Origin: Naegleria lovaniensis
Taxonomy: Eukaryota > Heterolobosea > Eutetramitea > Acrasida > Naegleriidae
Length of the DNA stretch: 64,000 bases
Direction of reading: 5' to 3'
NCBI RefSeq assembly: GCF_003324165.1
Contig: NW_025407883.1
Location: 1-64,000, forward strand
The notes below the pieces were generated by a model. The model worked only from the letters and a program-made list of their open reading frames with translations. It did not search any database and had not been told where the DNA came from. Of the stretch, positions 63,990 through 64,000 are shown one piece after another (positions within the stretch are counted from its first letter, which is position 1; every line of letters starts with the position of its first letter). Both the position numbers and the translations under genes were made by a program.

Positions 63990-64000
63990 ACCAGAATTCT

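Overview
The window looks like nuclear DNA of a free-living heterolobosean amoeboflagellate of the Naegleria type. This is inferred from: AT-rich sequence, the standard genetic code, closely packed genes on both strands, few short GT-AG introns (44 to about 210 bp), a DUF4116 repeat protein, asparagine/glutamine-rich tails, and a eukaryotic gene set (importin alpha, CapZ, JmjC demethylase, F-box, RGS). The species cannot be fixed from the sequence alone. No rRNA or tRNA gene and no CRISPR array was found.

Layout. 1-11.4 kb is a relic zone with hardly an intact gene. It holds degenerate repeats, an RNase H fragment of a non-LTR retrotransposon, a frameshifted piggyBac-like DNA transposon, a piece of a kinesin motor, duplicated sequence blocks, and a broken animal-type haem peroxidase gene. 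From 11.8 kb the window is ordinary dense euchromatin. It carries an F-box protein, six-exon importin alpha, a secreted antistasin-like His-tailed protein, a DUF4116 protein, a secreted LRR protein, a long coiled-coil protein, a NOP53-like nucleolar protein, an unknown 242-aa protein, a double Zn2Cys6 protein, a two-TM protein, CapZ alpha and a GNAT acetyltransferase. A small scar at 33-35.4 kb contains a GH20 fragment, an unknown ORF and a second RNase H/zinc-finger LINE fragment. The dense region then resumes with a four-exon unknown protein, a KDM5-like JmjC demethylase, a protein kinase with a long N-terminus, a membrane-anchored histidine acid phosphatase, a BAR-like/pseudo-calpain fusion, glucose-6-phosphate isomerase of plastid/bacterial type, a three-exon unknown protein, small membrane and hypothetical proteins, a PH-PAS-RGS signalling protein, an NHL-repeat fragment, an organellar-type methionine aminopeptidase and a multi-pass membrane protein at the right edge.

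The genes do not form one pathway; they are housekeeping and signalling genes in compact divergent and convergent pairs (for example 26 bp between the convergent ends of the calpain-like and GPI genes). For all eight intact genes for which I set out an exon structure (importin alpha, 36-39 kb unknown, kinase, acid phosphatase, BAR-calpain, 53-55 kb unknown, PH-PAS-RGS, MetAP) the proposed exon lengths sum to an exact multiple of three, which supports the splice models. The most unusual items are the BAR-like plus inactive-calpain fusion, the PH-PAS-RGS architecture, the His-tailed antistasin-like peptide, the acid phosphatase with RHC in place of RHG, and the graveyard of gene and transposon pieces at the left end.
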